DNA of 64,000 nucleotides from Sipunculus nudus (lineage: Eukaryota; Annelida; Sipuncula; Golfingiida; Sipunculidae). The stretch covers positions 39,883,079 through 39,947,078 of the forward strand of contig CM049309.1 of the NCBI GenBank assembly GCA_026874595.1, in the 5' to 3' direction. Shown here in pieces: positions 36,961 through 49,620 of the stretch. The translations under genes were made by a program, and so were the position numbers. The first letter of the stretch is position 1. Each line of letters opens with the position of its first letter. Below the pieces are notes generated by a model. That model did no database searches. It had not been told where the DNA came from and saw only the letters and a list, made by a program, of their open reading frames with translations.

Positions 36961-38270
36961 CCTTTACTTTGATCTACAAAGCCTAATCGGCCGAATTATA
37001 TCTCATCGTCTTTAGGACGACTTCTTGTGAATGTTATAATTTCCGATTTTGTCCCAAAATTTGATAGACAAAATGTTCAAATCAAGTTCTCAATGTAGTT
37101 AAAAAAATTGTGAATCTGACTTTGATCTTATTCTTCTCCTGTTCAAACTGTATAGACCAGTCATGAGTGGAGCTAGTCTGCACATGTATGACTCATGACT
37201 TACCGAAGAACCATGTCGACTTTGGTGTCAGAAGGTCAGGATTGCATCTGAAGTTTACCTCAATATGGCTACCAGATGATAAAATTAGAATTGTGAATAT
37301 GGGGCTATAATGGCCTGATGGTCAGCTGAGCGTCGTGACCCATAGGTCGCTTGTTTCACATTTGATATGGAACCATTGTTTCCACATTAGCCATGGATAT
37401 TTAGGAAATACCATTTTCTCACATCAGCCATGGGTAGTTATCGGGTACCGTTTGATTACAATAACCGTGGGTATTTAAGGGAAACCATTTGATTACATTA
37501 ACCGTGGTTATTAAGTTTTGTGGTGGGTCTACAAAACAACGGACAAAAAGCAGGTAAGGTGATGGGTCCATATCAATGTCGGTCCTTTAATATAATCGAT
37601 CCACTCAAAAAATATTGTTCCTTGGTCTGTATTCTACATTATCCCTGAAGGAAATTACGGAATGGACTGAAGCGAAAATCGCCTATGCGCATGCTCCTGT
37701 GTCAGATGATGCTTGACCCTAAAGATGCGTCTGATTTTATAGTAATAAATGATGAAACATAATGAAACTGGAAACCTCCATATGAGGTTAACCTTAAACA
37801 CTTTTACACAGCTGTTGATAGGAAGCTGGATGTTAATTCAATTAATTACCGAGTTACCAGATTCCAAACATACCAGCCCCTAACTGTTCAATGATGCTTT
37901 CGGATACAATGTTAGAAGACTTCAACCAAACCGATCTCTTTACAGATTTTTAAAACAATATTCAGATTGCTGTGAATCAGTGCAAACCTTTTTACCTCTT
38001 GGGACGCATTTTCACGTTAAAAAATGATATTAGTGGCGAAAAGGAATGCTGGCCAATGTTAAATAAGCCCCAGGCAAGGCTTGTCTAGACAAGCACATTT
38101 TCCATAATTACTCATTCAAATTGATGTTCCCTACTTCACCAAAAGCGTTAGTCTGAAAACAAGGTTTTGGCCTTTCATTCATTTTAAAGTATTAGCTATT
38201 TAGCAAACAGTGTACATGTCATCATTGCAAAAGGCATGAAGGAAGATTTTCAATCAGAGACTCCACTACT
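36961..38270. other. Intergenic; weak internal repetition only
   Basis: Near 37380-37510 a 60-bp motif (ACATTA(G/A)CC(A/G)TGG(A/G)TATT) recurs three to four times. No gene supported. Confidence 0.45.
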
Positions 38271-38289
38271 CAAGGGATGTCAAGACAGG

Positions 38290-38385
38290 GGTGGGGGTGG
38301 GGGTGGAGGGTAAATCCCCCCCCCCCCCCCAATTTTTAGCAAAGGAGATGGTGGTCAATGCAATCATCCCCCCCCCCCCCGATTT
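38290..38385. repeat. Poly-C/poly-G rich fragment
   Basis: Tracts of 13-15 C at 38318 and 38370 flank AATTTTTAGCAAAGGAGATG. Probably a remnant related to the poly-G element family. Confidence 0.4.
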
Positions 38386-38574
38386 TGAGAGAATAATATC
38401 TATATATTGGAAATGAAATAAAATAATAATTAGAATAATAGATTTTGGTTCCATTTCTGAGTCAACCTTATATTCATATATTCATTTTGCATATATTTTT
38501 ATATGTCGCGCAGACAATAAAATACAATAGATATATGTATTGATCACCTTCCCACGCCTGTCATACCCCCCATC

Positions 38575-38903
38575 CTTGCGAGTCATCTCCCTACCCTGCG
38601 AGTCATCTCTCTACCCTGCGAGTCATCTCCCCAATCTGTGAGTCATCTGCCCACCCTGGAGTCATCTCCCTTCCCTGTGGGTCATCTGCCCACCCTGCGA
38701 GTCATCTCCCTTCCCTACTCGCAATCATCTCCCTACCCTGCGAGTCATCTCCCTATACCCTGCGAGTCATCTCCCTTCCCTACTCGCAATCATCTCCCTA
38801 CCCTGCGAGTCATCACCCTACCCTGCGAGTCATCCCCCCATCCTGCAAGTCATCTCCCCACCCTGCGAGTCATTTTCCTACCCTGCGAGTCATCTTCCTG
38901 CCC

Positions 38904-38905
<2 letters not shown>
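38575..38905 (+). repeat. Minisatellite, unit about 20 bp
   Basis: About 16 copies of CCCTGCGAGTCATCTCCCTA with small length variants. A larger sub-unit (TCCCTTCCCTACTCGCAATC) occurs twice. The 106-codon frame across it is a repeat artefact. A (TA)n tract follows at 38906-38960. Confidence 0.9.
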
Positions 38906-38957
<52 letters not shown>

Positions 38958-39033
38958 AATATATATCTCGTTGGTTTTAGAAGAACGGCAGTAGTTTCGA
39001 GGTTATAAATGGGCTAAGCACGGATGTTTTTCT

Positions 39034-39070
<37 letters not shown>
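38906..39070. repeat. Two (TA)n tracts
   Basis: TA runs at 38906-38960 and 39038-39068. Confidence 0.9.
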
Positions 39071-39071
<1 letters not shown>

Positions 39072-39393
39072 ATTTCATTTTTTGCCATTCTACTGTAATT
39101 AATTATCCACCTGTGCCAATTGTACACCAAATATAGTCGGATAGTTTTACTGCACTTGCTGTATATCACTCCAGTATGTCACTGTCCATCTAAGTAGCTC
39201 CCGTTTCTCCATTACCCGTTGACTATTTTTAGAAATATTGGTCTGCATAGTCCGTATGAAGTTGATTTAATAATGGTAACCGGCGTCTGGGACACCGACA
39301 AGGCTCACTTTATGGGGATCATTATGTAATACCATGCCGAGCCAGGAAATACGGCAAGAGGACTGGTCCAGGCCGAGTTATTTTTATCCGCAG

Positions 39394-39444
39394 GTCAATA
39401 ATACTGGAGAGAACCGGGCACCTGGCCAGAGCTTGATGGAACAT
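39394..39444 (+). CDS. Candidate 51-bp exon
   Basis: Acceptor TTTTTATCCGCAG and perfect donor GTAAGT bound an exon open only in phase 0: VNNTGENRAPGQSLMEH. It may be a cassette exon or a non-coding exon. It lies 3 kb upstream of the NDUFA4-like promoter. No link to either gene is shown. Confidence 0.25.
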
Positions 39445-40738
39445 GTAAGTTTCTGTAATCTGATCATATGCAGGTCTCCATAAATACTCTTCAATAAAAC
39501 CAAGAAATTACATTTAAACTTCTTGATAAAACCTTTTGAACCTTAAAGGTAAGTTAAAGTTGTTAACTCATGGGCGCAAACGGGAATTTATTACATATTT
39601 ATGGTAATAAAATATTTGAATTCTTGAGGATGCATCCAGCATCCTGTCAATGATTTTCTACATGGGTTTGCCTCCAGGGATATCTAACACAATGTTTCAT
39701 GCGACGGTGCTACTGTAAACAGAGCGCTTTATATATTCGTTTTTTTTTGTGTGGGTGTGTTGTGGTTACTATGGCACCCACACGCGCAACCAGCCCATTA
39801 CAATGGAGAACACTTGAGATAGATTTAACAAGCCCACAGTTAGTAAGTTTCTGTGTCCTTGGTTCATGGAAACCAGATCGGTGATTGGTGGGACCGTTCA
39901 CAGGATCCTTGGGTTTTCATTTCGACCAACACTGCTACAATATTATCAATCCCGCGAGAGGATACCGGTGAAAAATGAAAGCAACATTGGGAGATTGAAG
40001 CATAAACTATATTTTTTGGAACCGAAGAAAAAACATACATTACATCTTATTTTATAGATACAATAAAATCATTTTCTGGAAAAGTTTATTTTTCCTGAAC
40101 TTTTCAATTATTTGGATGACGGCTAAAAATATTGGTCGCATTTATAAAGACAAACTGTTGATTGGCAGTTTGGTGTCATAAATATATTAGAATGAGGCTG
40201 TAAGCACTTCAGGGAGGTGCTGAATCTTAAATTCCAAAATATAAAGTTAATTTAAATATCAAATCAGGTCTTAAGACTCGTTTTCACTTAGTGTCACATA
40301 GCGTGATAATCATTAAATAATATTTGGTACAATTTTCAGGAACGGAGCAGTCTTGACAAAACTCGATACGGGGTCAACGGTTTTTTATACACAGCTGGAT
40401 ATGGCTAATAAAAATATAAACCTGTGTACACGTGTGTGTGCGTGCGTGTGTGTGTGAGAGGTTTATAGGTATACATATACATATGTGTATATTGTTTTAC
40501 ATTTGTAACTATAGATTACATGTGTGGCATGGGTATTTATGAAAACTTGCATCACCTTTATTGAAGGACGGATCCATGTACCTGTTTTACATCGATCTCC
40601 CACAGGTGCATGATATAACAGTATATGATATACTGCAGTGCTCCCGTAGTTACATATATAAATATCTCATATATATGATGTGTTTGCCCTGTTTCTGATA
40701 CTTTTGTTGTTGATGATGGTGATTATGATGATAATGAT

Positions 40739-40777
40739 AATTATTATTATTATTATTATTATTGCTGCTGCTGCTGA
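40739..40777. repeat. (ATT)n(GCT)n trinucleotide tract
   Basis: ATT repeats followed by five GCT repeats, just before the candidate exon at 40804. Confidence 0.9.
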
Positions 40778-40803
40778 CACCCTTTCTGTTACCCTTGTTA
40801 CAG

Positions 40804-41121
40804 TTTGTTGGTGATGAATTTATTGATCAGATAATGATCGACGCTGATGATTCGAAGTCTCGTGTTAATCATTTCCCATCAAGCTCGCATGCCCTGCGTT
40901 GGCACTGCCATACCGGGTTAATGAACAAGCATCGTTTTAACACCACACATTTCCTTGTTCAGAAGAACAATCCCTGCTCAAGACTTCTCTTGACTGTTGA
41001 TAACCAATGCCGAGTGGTTTGGCTTGCATCAAATAACCTATTTGACCTCATCAGCCGTATAAAAAGCCATAAATCATTACACTTGCCTTATCAATATCAA
41101 CCGCTCGGCATTCTCTTGTAA
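40804..41121 (+). CDS. Candidate terminal exon, 105 codons, unknown protein
   Basis: A strong pyrimidine-rich acceptor (CCCTTTCTGTTACCCTTGTTACAG region) is followed by an open frame beginning FVGDEFIDQIMIDADDSKS, with NTTHFLVQKNNPCSRLLL and CRVVWLASNNLFDLIS further on, ending in TAA. The acidic first 17 residues and mixed composition look protein-like. There is no poly(A) signal close by, and no family is recognised. It could be an exon of an unseen gene, a transposon relic or chance. Confidence 0.3.
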   Translation, partial: FVGDEFIDQIMIDADDSKSRVNHFPSSSHALRWHCHTGLMNKHRFNTTHFLVQKNNPCSRLLLTVDNQCRVVWLASNNLFDLISRIKSHKSLHLPYQYQPLGILL

Positions 41122-41430
41122 TAAGATGACTTTTCAAAACCAAACTTAACTGATCCCCAGTGAACACGCTGAGAACGCCCCAAGGCCCTACCCTGCGAAT
41201 AAGTACTTCCTGGTTGTGGCTGGAATAGTTTTCGTTTGACCGTCCTGCACCAGATTTCGTGTGAAGCCCGAGTACCACTATGACTTAGTGGCCTGCTTGG
41301 TTCCACTTGTGTTTACTGCTTCCCTGCTGTCACGTGTCTGCGCAGATCGATAATTATCAGTCCAACAGTGTCAGTTTCAGGAAATATGTTTGATGTTTTG
41401 TATACACTTAATATTTATTTCTTTTCCTGT

Positions 41431-41499
<69 letters not shown>

Positions 41500-42072
41500 G
41501 AATATTTACATATGGACTTACCTGCATATGTGAAGCGGAGCATATATGTATTAAGTTCACAATTATCAGATTATACATACATGTGTATACATACACACAC
41601 GTTGTGCTGTATTCTCTGCCGAAGTGGCCGTACACTTGTTTCTCTATGTATACACATGTATAACAAACAAGCGACTGCGTTCGTGTGTGTGTGCGTGCGT
41701 GTGTGTAATCGTATATATTCCTGAATGTTTTCCTAATGGGTGTATCTATATACACACCGTCCTATATATATCACACCTTCTAGAGTCTGAGTGTCAGTTT
41801 ATGTACCTTTTTCGTGTTATCAGTGAAAACTGGCGCAAGGCACAATACAATAACCTCATGGTAACAAAGAGACCTCTTTACAGCAAATAGATATATAAAG
41901 TAATGTAAAGTAATACTTTCTCTTTATAAAAAAAGAAAGTTGTCCCAAATACACGCGTGGTTGAGTCACATTAGGACTGAGAACATAACCATGAGACAAG
42001 CTGTGTAACGCGACAACGTTAAACTTCCTCTTTCAGCGGGGACTACCTCACGATGTGTCATATCGTCAGCTG
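41121..42072. other. Intergenic, (TA)n tract at 41435-41492
   Basis: No gene supported; the frames on both strands come from the TA and GTGTGTGC repeats. Confidence 0.6.
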
Positions 42073-42190
42073 TGACGTAATCAAGTGGGTGGACCAATCA
42101 CATAAAAACAATATTCTTTGTAGATACAACTCGAGCCCACATTGGCTGGTCCCTATCAAGCGGCACTTACTACTAACTAAATCCAATGTC
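42073..42190 (+). promoter_or_regulatory. Promoter-proximal patch of the NDUFA4-like gene
   Basis: CRE-like TGACGTAA at 42073-42080, CCAAT at 42094-42098, inverted CCAAT (ATTGG) at 42141-42145 and CCAAT at 42183-42187, about 100-200 bp before the probable first untranslated exon. Three CCAAT boxes with a CRE fit a broadly expressed gene. The transcription start itself is not defined. Confidence 0.45.
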
Positions 42191-42279
42191 ACCTCCGAAC
42201 GTGGCTACTGGCAAGGAACGTGACCGTATGAACGTATTTTCCGGGATATATTCTAGCCCGCGATCATGAGCAGTTCAAA

Positions 42280-42333
42280 GTCGAGAACAGTAGCTCCACA
42301 GGCTAGGTGTGCATTTTAACGTTTTTCGAATTG
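42280..42333 (+). other. Probable 5' untranslated exon of the NDUFA4-like gene
   Basis: Sequence ending TTTTTCGAATTG|GTAAGT, a strong donor, with no ATG-initiated frame. A matching acceptor (TTTTACCATTTCAG) at 42638-42651 leads into the coding first exon. The upstream limit is a guess. Confidence 0.45.
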
Positions 42334-42692
42334 GTAAGTCAATATATTTAACAATTGTGCTAGTACTATCCATTTTTTCATGCTGGATTATACCCACCAA
42401 TAAGACGTTTGTGGAATTATTGATTAACCACTAAAGCGGTGTTTTATTGATGTTTAGTGATACTGGTTTTAATTATTAACACACTAGTTTGCGCTGGCGG
42501 ACCAATCGCTCTTGATTCCCTCAGCAGACGACTCTAGGAGGTGACCTTCAGTCTGCGGACGTCCTATGTTAATGCGAGGAAGGTCGGAGGGACTTCTCCA
42601 GTCTGTCATAGTCGCCCACGTGCTGGTTCAGTGCTGCTTTTACCATTTCAGGTGTGTTTCGAGTCTGGTGAGATAAGACCTGCAGTCTAAAC

Positions 42693-42764
42693 ATGCGGCT
42701 TATTCCGGCAAGTCCAGGAAAAACCTTTGGCTTTGGCCTCAGGGCTATGGGCAGATACTGGGAG
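42693..42764 (+). CDS. NDUFA4/NMES1 (B12D) family protein, coding exon 1
   Basis: ATG at 42693 opens 24 codons (MRLIPASPGKTFGFGLRAMG then RYWE) and stops at a GAG|GTTAGT donor in phase 0. The untranslated part begins at 42652 after a good acceptor. The spliced product, from 42693-42764, 56905-56993, 58232-58292 and 58526-58615, is 103 residues, longer than the usual 80-90. Family members are small single-pass proteins of the inner mitochondrial membrane. NDUFA4 is an accessory subunit of cytochrome c oxidase, and NMES1/C15orf48 replaces it during inflammation (established in vertebrates). Which of the two roles applies here cannot be told. The positively charged N-terminus lengthens the matrix side. 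The join to exon 2 across 14 kb is inferred from phase and family fit (ELLPL corresponds to the family's LIPL). Confidence 0.75.
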
Positions 42765-44138
42765 GTTAGTTATTTTTTTTTTTTATTTTCACTTCCTTTT
42801 CTGGCTAACAACCTACACGTGTTCTCTTGTTGTTACATTGTGTTTAAGGGTGTGCCTTGACAAATTCATCCTTATACATAGTGAGGTGTGGGTGTATGAG
42901 ACTCCTTATGCAGTGGCTCCTTATATTTTTTAAATTCCTTTATTGCTTAATATTTAACTTTTCAGAACCACTAAGTATGGTTAACAAACAATATTTCTTA
43001 AAGCTCAACTCAGAGTACAAATGTGTTTTCAATCATCAGCATTTATCAGATATATATGAATATTGCCATCCCTATTTTTTATTTTTATCTTAGTGTGTAT
43101 ATAACCCGTATATCACAGGCCAAATTCACCTTGACAAGTTACCTTACCATTCATCAATGTTGCCGTAATTTACGGGAGACCACGTCCTGTGTCACGTGTT
43201 CTTTCTCTTTATATGGCCTACACTGATGTGACGGTTTTCTGGCGTCTGGACAAGCATTTTGGCAATGTACATGGGGTCCGCCATTTTAAATTAATCTCAA
43301 AACCTTCTTTCCTGTCATTTCATTTCGTCTTATGTTATTTAATTAATTTCTGCGTGAAAGGTCAATAGGCCATAATTCAACATAATTTGTGTTTCTGTAT
43401 GTGTCGTGCTTCTGTCTTTGTGAACAATAACCATGTTTGTTGTAAAAGCAGATTGGATCTAAGCTGTTGTTTAACTGGGTCAACGCCTGTAGGCGGAAGT
43501 GATTTGATTTATATGCATTTATTGTTAACCGGTTAAATATGAAGTAGGAAATATTAGAACAATGCCATTCACAGCTGATCTTATGTCAGTGAAAAAGATT
43601 TTATCTTTAATCTTATCTTTATAATTCTTACTAACATGTTCCAAACACATCTCTAATTACACTACGTGTGCTCTCATTGTGTCTGGTGAACACGAATATA
43701 TTCAGTGAATTTTATTTAATATCTCTCCGCGCATACAATATGTTGGTTGCGCGCAGTGTACCCATTGTGATTTTAACCTTGACTGGGTAGCGTGTAGCCC
43801 AATCATTCAATGCCCGTGCAGGGTATAATTCCCCGGCAATAATAAAGGCCGGATATTAAGCGATTATAGATCAATGCGGGCTGAGCTGTGCTTTCATTGA
43901 AAGTATCTTCAGGAAAAAAAATTACAACCGTGAATCAGCAGCATTTTATTAGAAGATCGATGAAATTTTCCGCCGTGTCTCTTGCCAGACCAGCGCGCAG
44001 TTACCAGAATCGATTAAGTCATAGGACACCTGTGTAACTAACCACACAGTTAAAATAGACGCACTAGATTTATGTGTAACATACATCCAACTTTAATTGT
44101 ATAAAAGTATACAGTACTCTTTTATCACGGTATGCATA

Positions 44139-44479
<341 letters not shown>

Positions 44480-44715
44480 ATAATAATTTTAATAATAATA
44501 AGAATTTTGTGGGTGCATATATGCCCGGACCAGGTAGAGCAAAATATTAAGGAGCTCGGATATTTATTCTCCTTAGGGAAGACAGGTCTGCTTGGCTAAT
44601 ATAATAAGCACACTTAAACCCTAGATAGGCAAGATCACGGCAGATACCATGGCAATCTGCAGTAAATTTGGTCAGGACTATCATAAACGGTCCCTGGAAT
44701 TAATGAAGACACAGT

Positions 44716-44808
44716 AACCTCGTGGATTCCGCTGCATCACAACTAGCGGACTTTGCCGTAAAGCAACGCAAACAGGAAGGAGCTCGAGAATTCCTAGAAG
44801 ATAAATAA
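44716..44808 (+). CDS. Candidate exon with helix-like coding potential
   Basis: The open frame NLVDSAASQLADFAVKQRKQ then EGAREFLEDK runs to a stop at 44808. It is amphipathic and strongly protein-like. An AG at 44713-44714 (GAAGACACAG) could serve as acceptor in phase 2, but the pyrimidine tract is weak. No family is recognised. It sits in intron 1 of the NDUFA4-like gene on the same strand; an alternative last exon is conceivable. Confidence 0.25.
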   Translation, partial: NLVDSAASQLADFAVKQRKQEGAREFLEDK

Positions 44809-45017
44809 TCCATCTGGATGCCAGGGGCTCATACACAACACACCGTGCTGTGTTACTTTGTTACAGATCACAGACAGGAAACCAAGAACACTCTCCCGCT
44901 GTCATAAAAAATATAGTCAGCGATCGGGCATATATACGCTCATATATATGTATAGGCGTATCTATAATAGACCATCTGTAATATTTGTTAGGACTGTATA
45001 TCCTTAAGCTGCCACAA

Positions 45018-45020
<3 letters not shown>

Positions 45021-45052
<32 letters not shown>
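45021..45052. repeat. (CA)n microsatellite
   Basis: Sixteen CA dinucleotides. Confidence 0.95.
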
Positions 45053-47600
45053 CGCAAATGCAGGCACGTTGGCCTTGATTCATGAGAGGAGTCCAGTTAC
45101 TACAGTCCACCACCCCCACCCCCTTCTCTCCTGACATATGGAAGCCCCCTCCCAGTCCCAGAATATGATAATATTTGTTCAGTCCAAGCACATATTATAG
45201 ACGATACATTTTGAATATTAGTATATACAAACGTGGGTTTTGCTCAATTTTCCAAATTCGACATTTATGATAATTCAATAAAGCCACTGACTCAGACCAT
45301 ATCCTGGATTTTTTTAAATATAAGATTCATCATTGAAAGAATATGAAGAAACTGTAAACTGGATGAAAGAATTAGCTCAAATCGGTATGTTAGAAATTTG
45401 GCGTTTTTGTCCCCGTGAAGTGAAAGGGGTGGATGACAGGCTTATACTTTGTCCCCACCTCTTAAAAAAGTGAGAGGAAATGTCCTCTCTGTCTGTACGT
45501 CTGACCGTTCTCTGTGTGTCGTTTGTCTCAGAGCCATGCTTATCACGTTCCATGTTTCCTATATTTATACACAGCTAACCACAATCCGTCTTTCCATGTA
45601 TGAAAACGTACATGAACCGCTTTCAGATAAAAATATTGTTCAAATACACAAAACATATTAGATCTTTTTATGGAATGGTACAGCCATGCCCAGGTTATGA
45701 TGAAACCACACTCTTAGAAATAACCGTAAAATTTACGGTATTATACTGGCAGCTGAGGCTTCCATCCTTTTACTGTAAAATTTTTACAGTCATGACCGTA
45801 ATTTTTTCGGTCATGGCCGTAAAATTTTTCGGTTATTACTGTAAAATTTACAGTCATTACTGTAGAATGTTTTCAGTCTCGACTGTAAAATTCTTCAGGC
45901 TGACCGTAAAAATAAGCAGTCATTACTGTAATTGTTTTCGGTCATTACTGTATTTTTCTCTTTGCACCCGTAAAATTATGTACCCATTAAATTGTTTTCG
46001 GTCCAGACTTAAATTCTTTGCTTTTGATTTTTAGTAAATGTTGTGTGTTTAGCAGTATCAGACTGTAATGCATCTGTCCATCCATACAGGGCATATTGAA
46101 TGTGGTTGAAAAAAGTTGACTCACATGAGCTGTATATGAATATACCAAGTATATATTAAGGAGAGTTGTTTCTAAAGAACAACAATTATGTGACAAATGG
46201 AAAAAATATATTAAGTTCAACAAACATTTAAGTTTAACAAACATTTATTTATACAAGATCAGAATACCATACATATATATATGTACATAAAATGTACATA
46301 CAGGATTGTGGAAACATGCTCACAAGAATAACAATTTTCTGTCAAGCAAATGAGGGTTGCATGCACTTAATAATACCACCACAGACCCCTGAAAGAATAC
46401 TGAATCATCTTTTAAATATTCTACACATATACTCTTGAACTTGAAAGTTCTAAGACCCCTTATCAAATATGGTTGAAAAGAAACAATGTTTTTGTAATGT
46501 GTACATGATTAAGGTAGTTAAAACATGCCATTGGTGTGTGGTTATCTTAGAATCTTAATGAAATATTTACTCAGTAAACTAAAAACAATAAATCTACAGC
46601 AATGTAGTACTTTCTATAATCTTAATGATATACTTATTCTATGCACTAAAAACAGTCAATTTATATCAATGTAGTTCACATGTAATACGAAAACTGTCAC
46701 TGAGAAAGCATGTTAACCATCTTAACATGAATGATCACAATACCATAGTAGCACCTAATTTATGTAGGTTATTGTATGTTTACTGAAATAAGCAATTACA
46801 AAATACAAAATTACCATACTAAATCAGTTAATGTGGTCTAAGCATACTGTAATGATACACACACAAGATCAAACCTCTACACAGTTGAGCTCAAAATCAA
46901 TTGAAATATTAACAATCAATTCTCCATTTTGATATATTACAACCCATAGGCATGGGCATATACATGCCGAATGTGATTGGTAAAGGGTGGTGTGGGGATG
47001 GAAGGTAACATTCTCAAAGTGTAATGGTTTGAGGGTGTACTGTGACTAATTTTAAATTTTATTTTCTAAATGCTACATTTTAGAACTCGGGCTAATATGT
47101 GTTAAGAAAATATAGGGGTGCGATTATAAATCACCTCTCGCACCTTTTTTGAGCAAAACATGCCAAAATCACACCAACAAAGGCTTGGTATTTTTGGTAA
47201 TTTTGAAGTTATATTTCAGTACAATTACGACACTAGATACTGTTTACCTTACATGGTAAATCCATATTATCAAGTTTAAAACACAGTAAAATCATGAAGC
47301 CTCTGATGGTGCATGAGGTGTTCTATAGTCACTCAAATATAGGTTTACTGGTTAATTTTACAAAGTTAACTGCAAAACACTAGTGCTGGTAAATATTTGG
47401 AGGGGTGGAACTATACTGTTGCTCACCAAACATTAAATGTATATTGTTGGGGGGGGGGGGGGGTCGCAACCTCTTCGTCCCCCCCCCCCCAGTTCAAACA
47501 CATGCGAATGATGTTCCCTTTAATATTTCATATATCAAATTTAATAATACCCAAACGTAGTAACACAGTAACACAATAAACATAGGACATTTGTTTCGTG

Positions 47601-49099
47601 TTAAGCCCCGTTCCCACTTTCACGAATTGGACGCCGAATCGCTACGATGTTGAATTCGTGGCGATTCGTGGCCAATCGGCCTGTCGAGTGATAAAAATTC
47701 CATCACGACCACGATATTGTACGAAAGGAGTACGATGCCAGTACGATTGGCTACGACAGTGACACGAAGCCAGCACGATATGACAGGAGACTTTTAAGAA
47801 TGTTCACGGCTCCGTGACGACGTCTAAGATACTGGTACGATATTTCCACGATTGATCTGCGACTTGTGGACGATACTCCTACGATCATTCAATTTTGCCA
47901 CGGATTGTTAGATAGCTATATATGTGATATATAGCTATTGTAATGTCACAAAGAAGACGATATTAGTAAAAGGACACCATAACAACACTTTACTCAACTT
48001 CTCCAGATATTATAATTTGACAAAAGTTATCCAGTTTAAAACACTAATAATATATGTCTCATTTGATTTGAGTAATTAGACAATTACGCCTTATTTATGT
48101 GGTGGCAAATACGACGTTAACTTCTTTAAGTCCAAGTAGACGACCGTCTTAATCGGATGTAAAATATCTGTACTCTCAAAATATTGGTTAAAATATCTTA
48201 TTGATTCAGCTCTCAATGTGATATAAGATTCTGTTAATATAAATTTGTGTTAGGCTCAGTTCACTCTCTCATAGTAAAATAGGAAATTCATAATTCATTA
48301 TATTGACAATATGTTTAAGTATGACGAAACTGTATAATATATTCAGCTTCTTTAAACTGTTTTGGTTCAAATTTATTTTGTCAACCAATATCCACGATAA
48401 AAAAAATTCTTTAAAACAAATTTACTTAACTACATAGTTTATTCACTGCAAAAACTTCCTTGTTTGTTTACAAAGAAGTTACAAATTACAAAGGAAACGT
48501 AATTTGATTCAGCTTCTTCAAATTATTTTAGTTCAAATTTAGTTGGAACAAATAACCACAATACAAATCTTCTTTAAAACAAATTTACAAATCTACACAG
48601 TGTTCTTACTTCTAAACCTCATTCCTCATTGGTTTGTAAGAAGTTAAAAATCACTAAGAAAATAAAATTTATGATGTCAGTTCTTGATGATTCGTCTCCA
48701 AATTCGTGGAAGTAGGAAGGCGTTTTATGAACGTGACTCTCTCTTGAGAGGTTCTTGTGGTAGTCGTATTGTAGTCGTGTTGAAGTCGTGTCGATGTCAT
48801 TTTCCTTCGTGAGCATTCGTGACATTGTTTTACATCACGAATTTACAAGAACTATGAAGACTCTCATACGACTTACCAAGAAACTGTTACGACTTAGCTA
48901 CGACTTGTGACGGCAAAGCTTAATTTTTGAACATTTCAAAAATAGCGCCACGAATTCTGAGCGCTCAAGACTTCGCTACGAACATTACCGAATGTTCAAG
49001 ACATCATCTACGACACTCCCACGACGTCCCTACGAATTTTAATGATGCATGGTCGTGGAGATTCGGCGTCAACTTCGTGAAAGTGGGAACGGGGCTTTA
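47601..49099. mobile_element. 1.5-kb TTAA-flanked element, nested
   Basis: TTAA then GCCCCGTTCCCACTTTCACG on the left. The right end is the reverse complement of the same 20 bases, followed by TTTA (a decayed TTAA). The arms continue to about 43 bp with few mismatches (GACGCCGAATC in both). Both outer 300-bp flanks are packed with TACGA(T/C) and ACGAAT words at roughly 15-25 base spacing. The AT-rich middle contains a 150-bp internal duplication (about 48345-48480 and 48510-48650). The TIR starts GCCYCGKTC like the element at 9566, so both may be relatives (piggyBac or Kolobok type). No coding capacity. Confidence 0.75.
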
Positions 49100-49439
49100 C
49101 ACTGTCTTTAGAAATACAAAATTCCTCCACCTCCAATCCTTAACTTCAGTACTACATGAGCCTCCCGTGTGCATACAGAATGTGGAAATATGATTAAATG
49201 TAAAATATAGTCACTCAGTAACATACAAAAAACGTAGCATTCTCACGTGCGTCCTCCACTAATCCATCACTTGACTTCTAACTAAGGTAAAACTCAGGGA
49301 GTCCCAGAACAGAGCAGCCCTGGCCAAATCTTTGTTGGCGCAGCCATACTTGTCATCACGTGACTACCAAACTACCAAAACTTTCCAAAATGATTTCCAA
49401 CAAATATGTATTACGACATTTTTAAAACTTGACCCATCA

Positions 49440-49620
49440 TTTTGCCACTGCTCCAAATTACTCATATTGATGAATAATAATTTAGGTGTTCATATATCAA
49501 CATACCCGGCGAGTATGCGTTCTAGGCTGGAATATTGCTGATATCCTGCCCTGGCCTGGGGAAGCATTTCAGTCCTCAATTCAAACCTCCCCGCAGTTTT
49601 CATAGTTTAAGAGAATACCT
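49440..49620 (+). pseudogene. Possible short relic of a non-LTR reverse transcriptase
   Basis: In one frame, with a stop inside, PASMRSRLEYC*YPALAWGS resembles the RSRLEY(C/A)SPVW segment found after the catalytic core in CR1/L2-type elements. Only about 20 residues match by eye, so this is weak. Confidence 0.2.

Noticed and set aside
38638-38958. 106-codon frame rich in Leu, Pro and Ser
   Set aside because: It is a translation of the 20-bp minisatellite.
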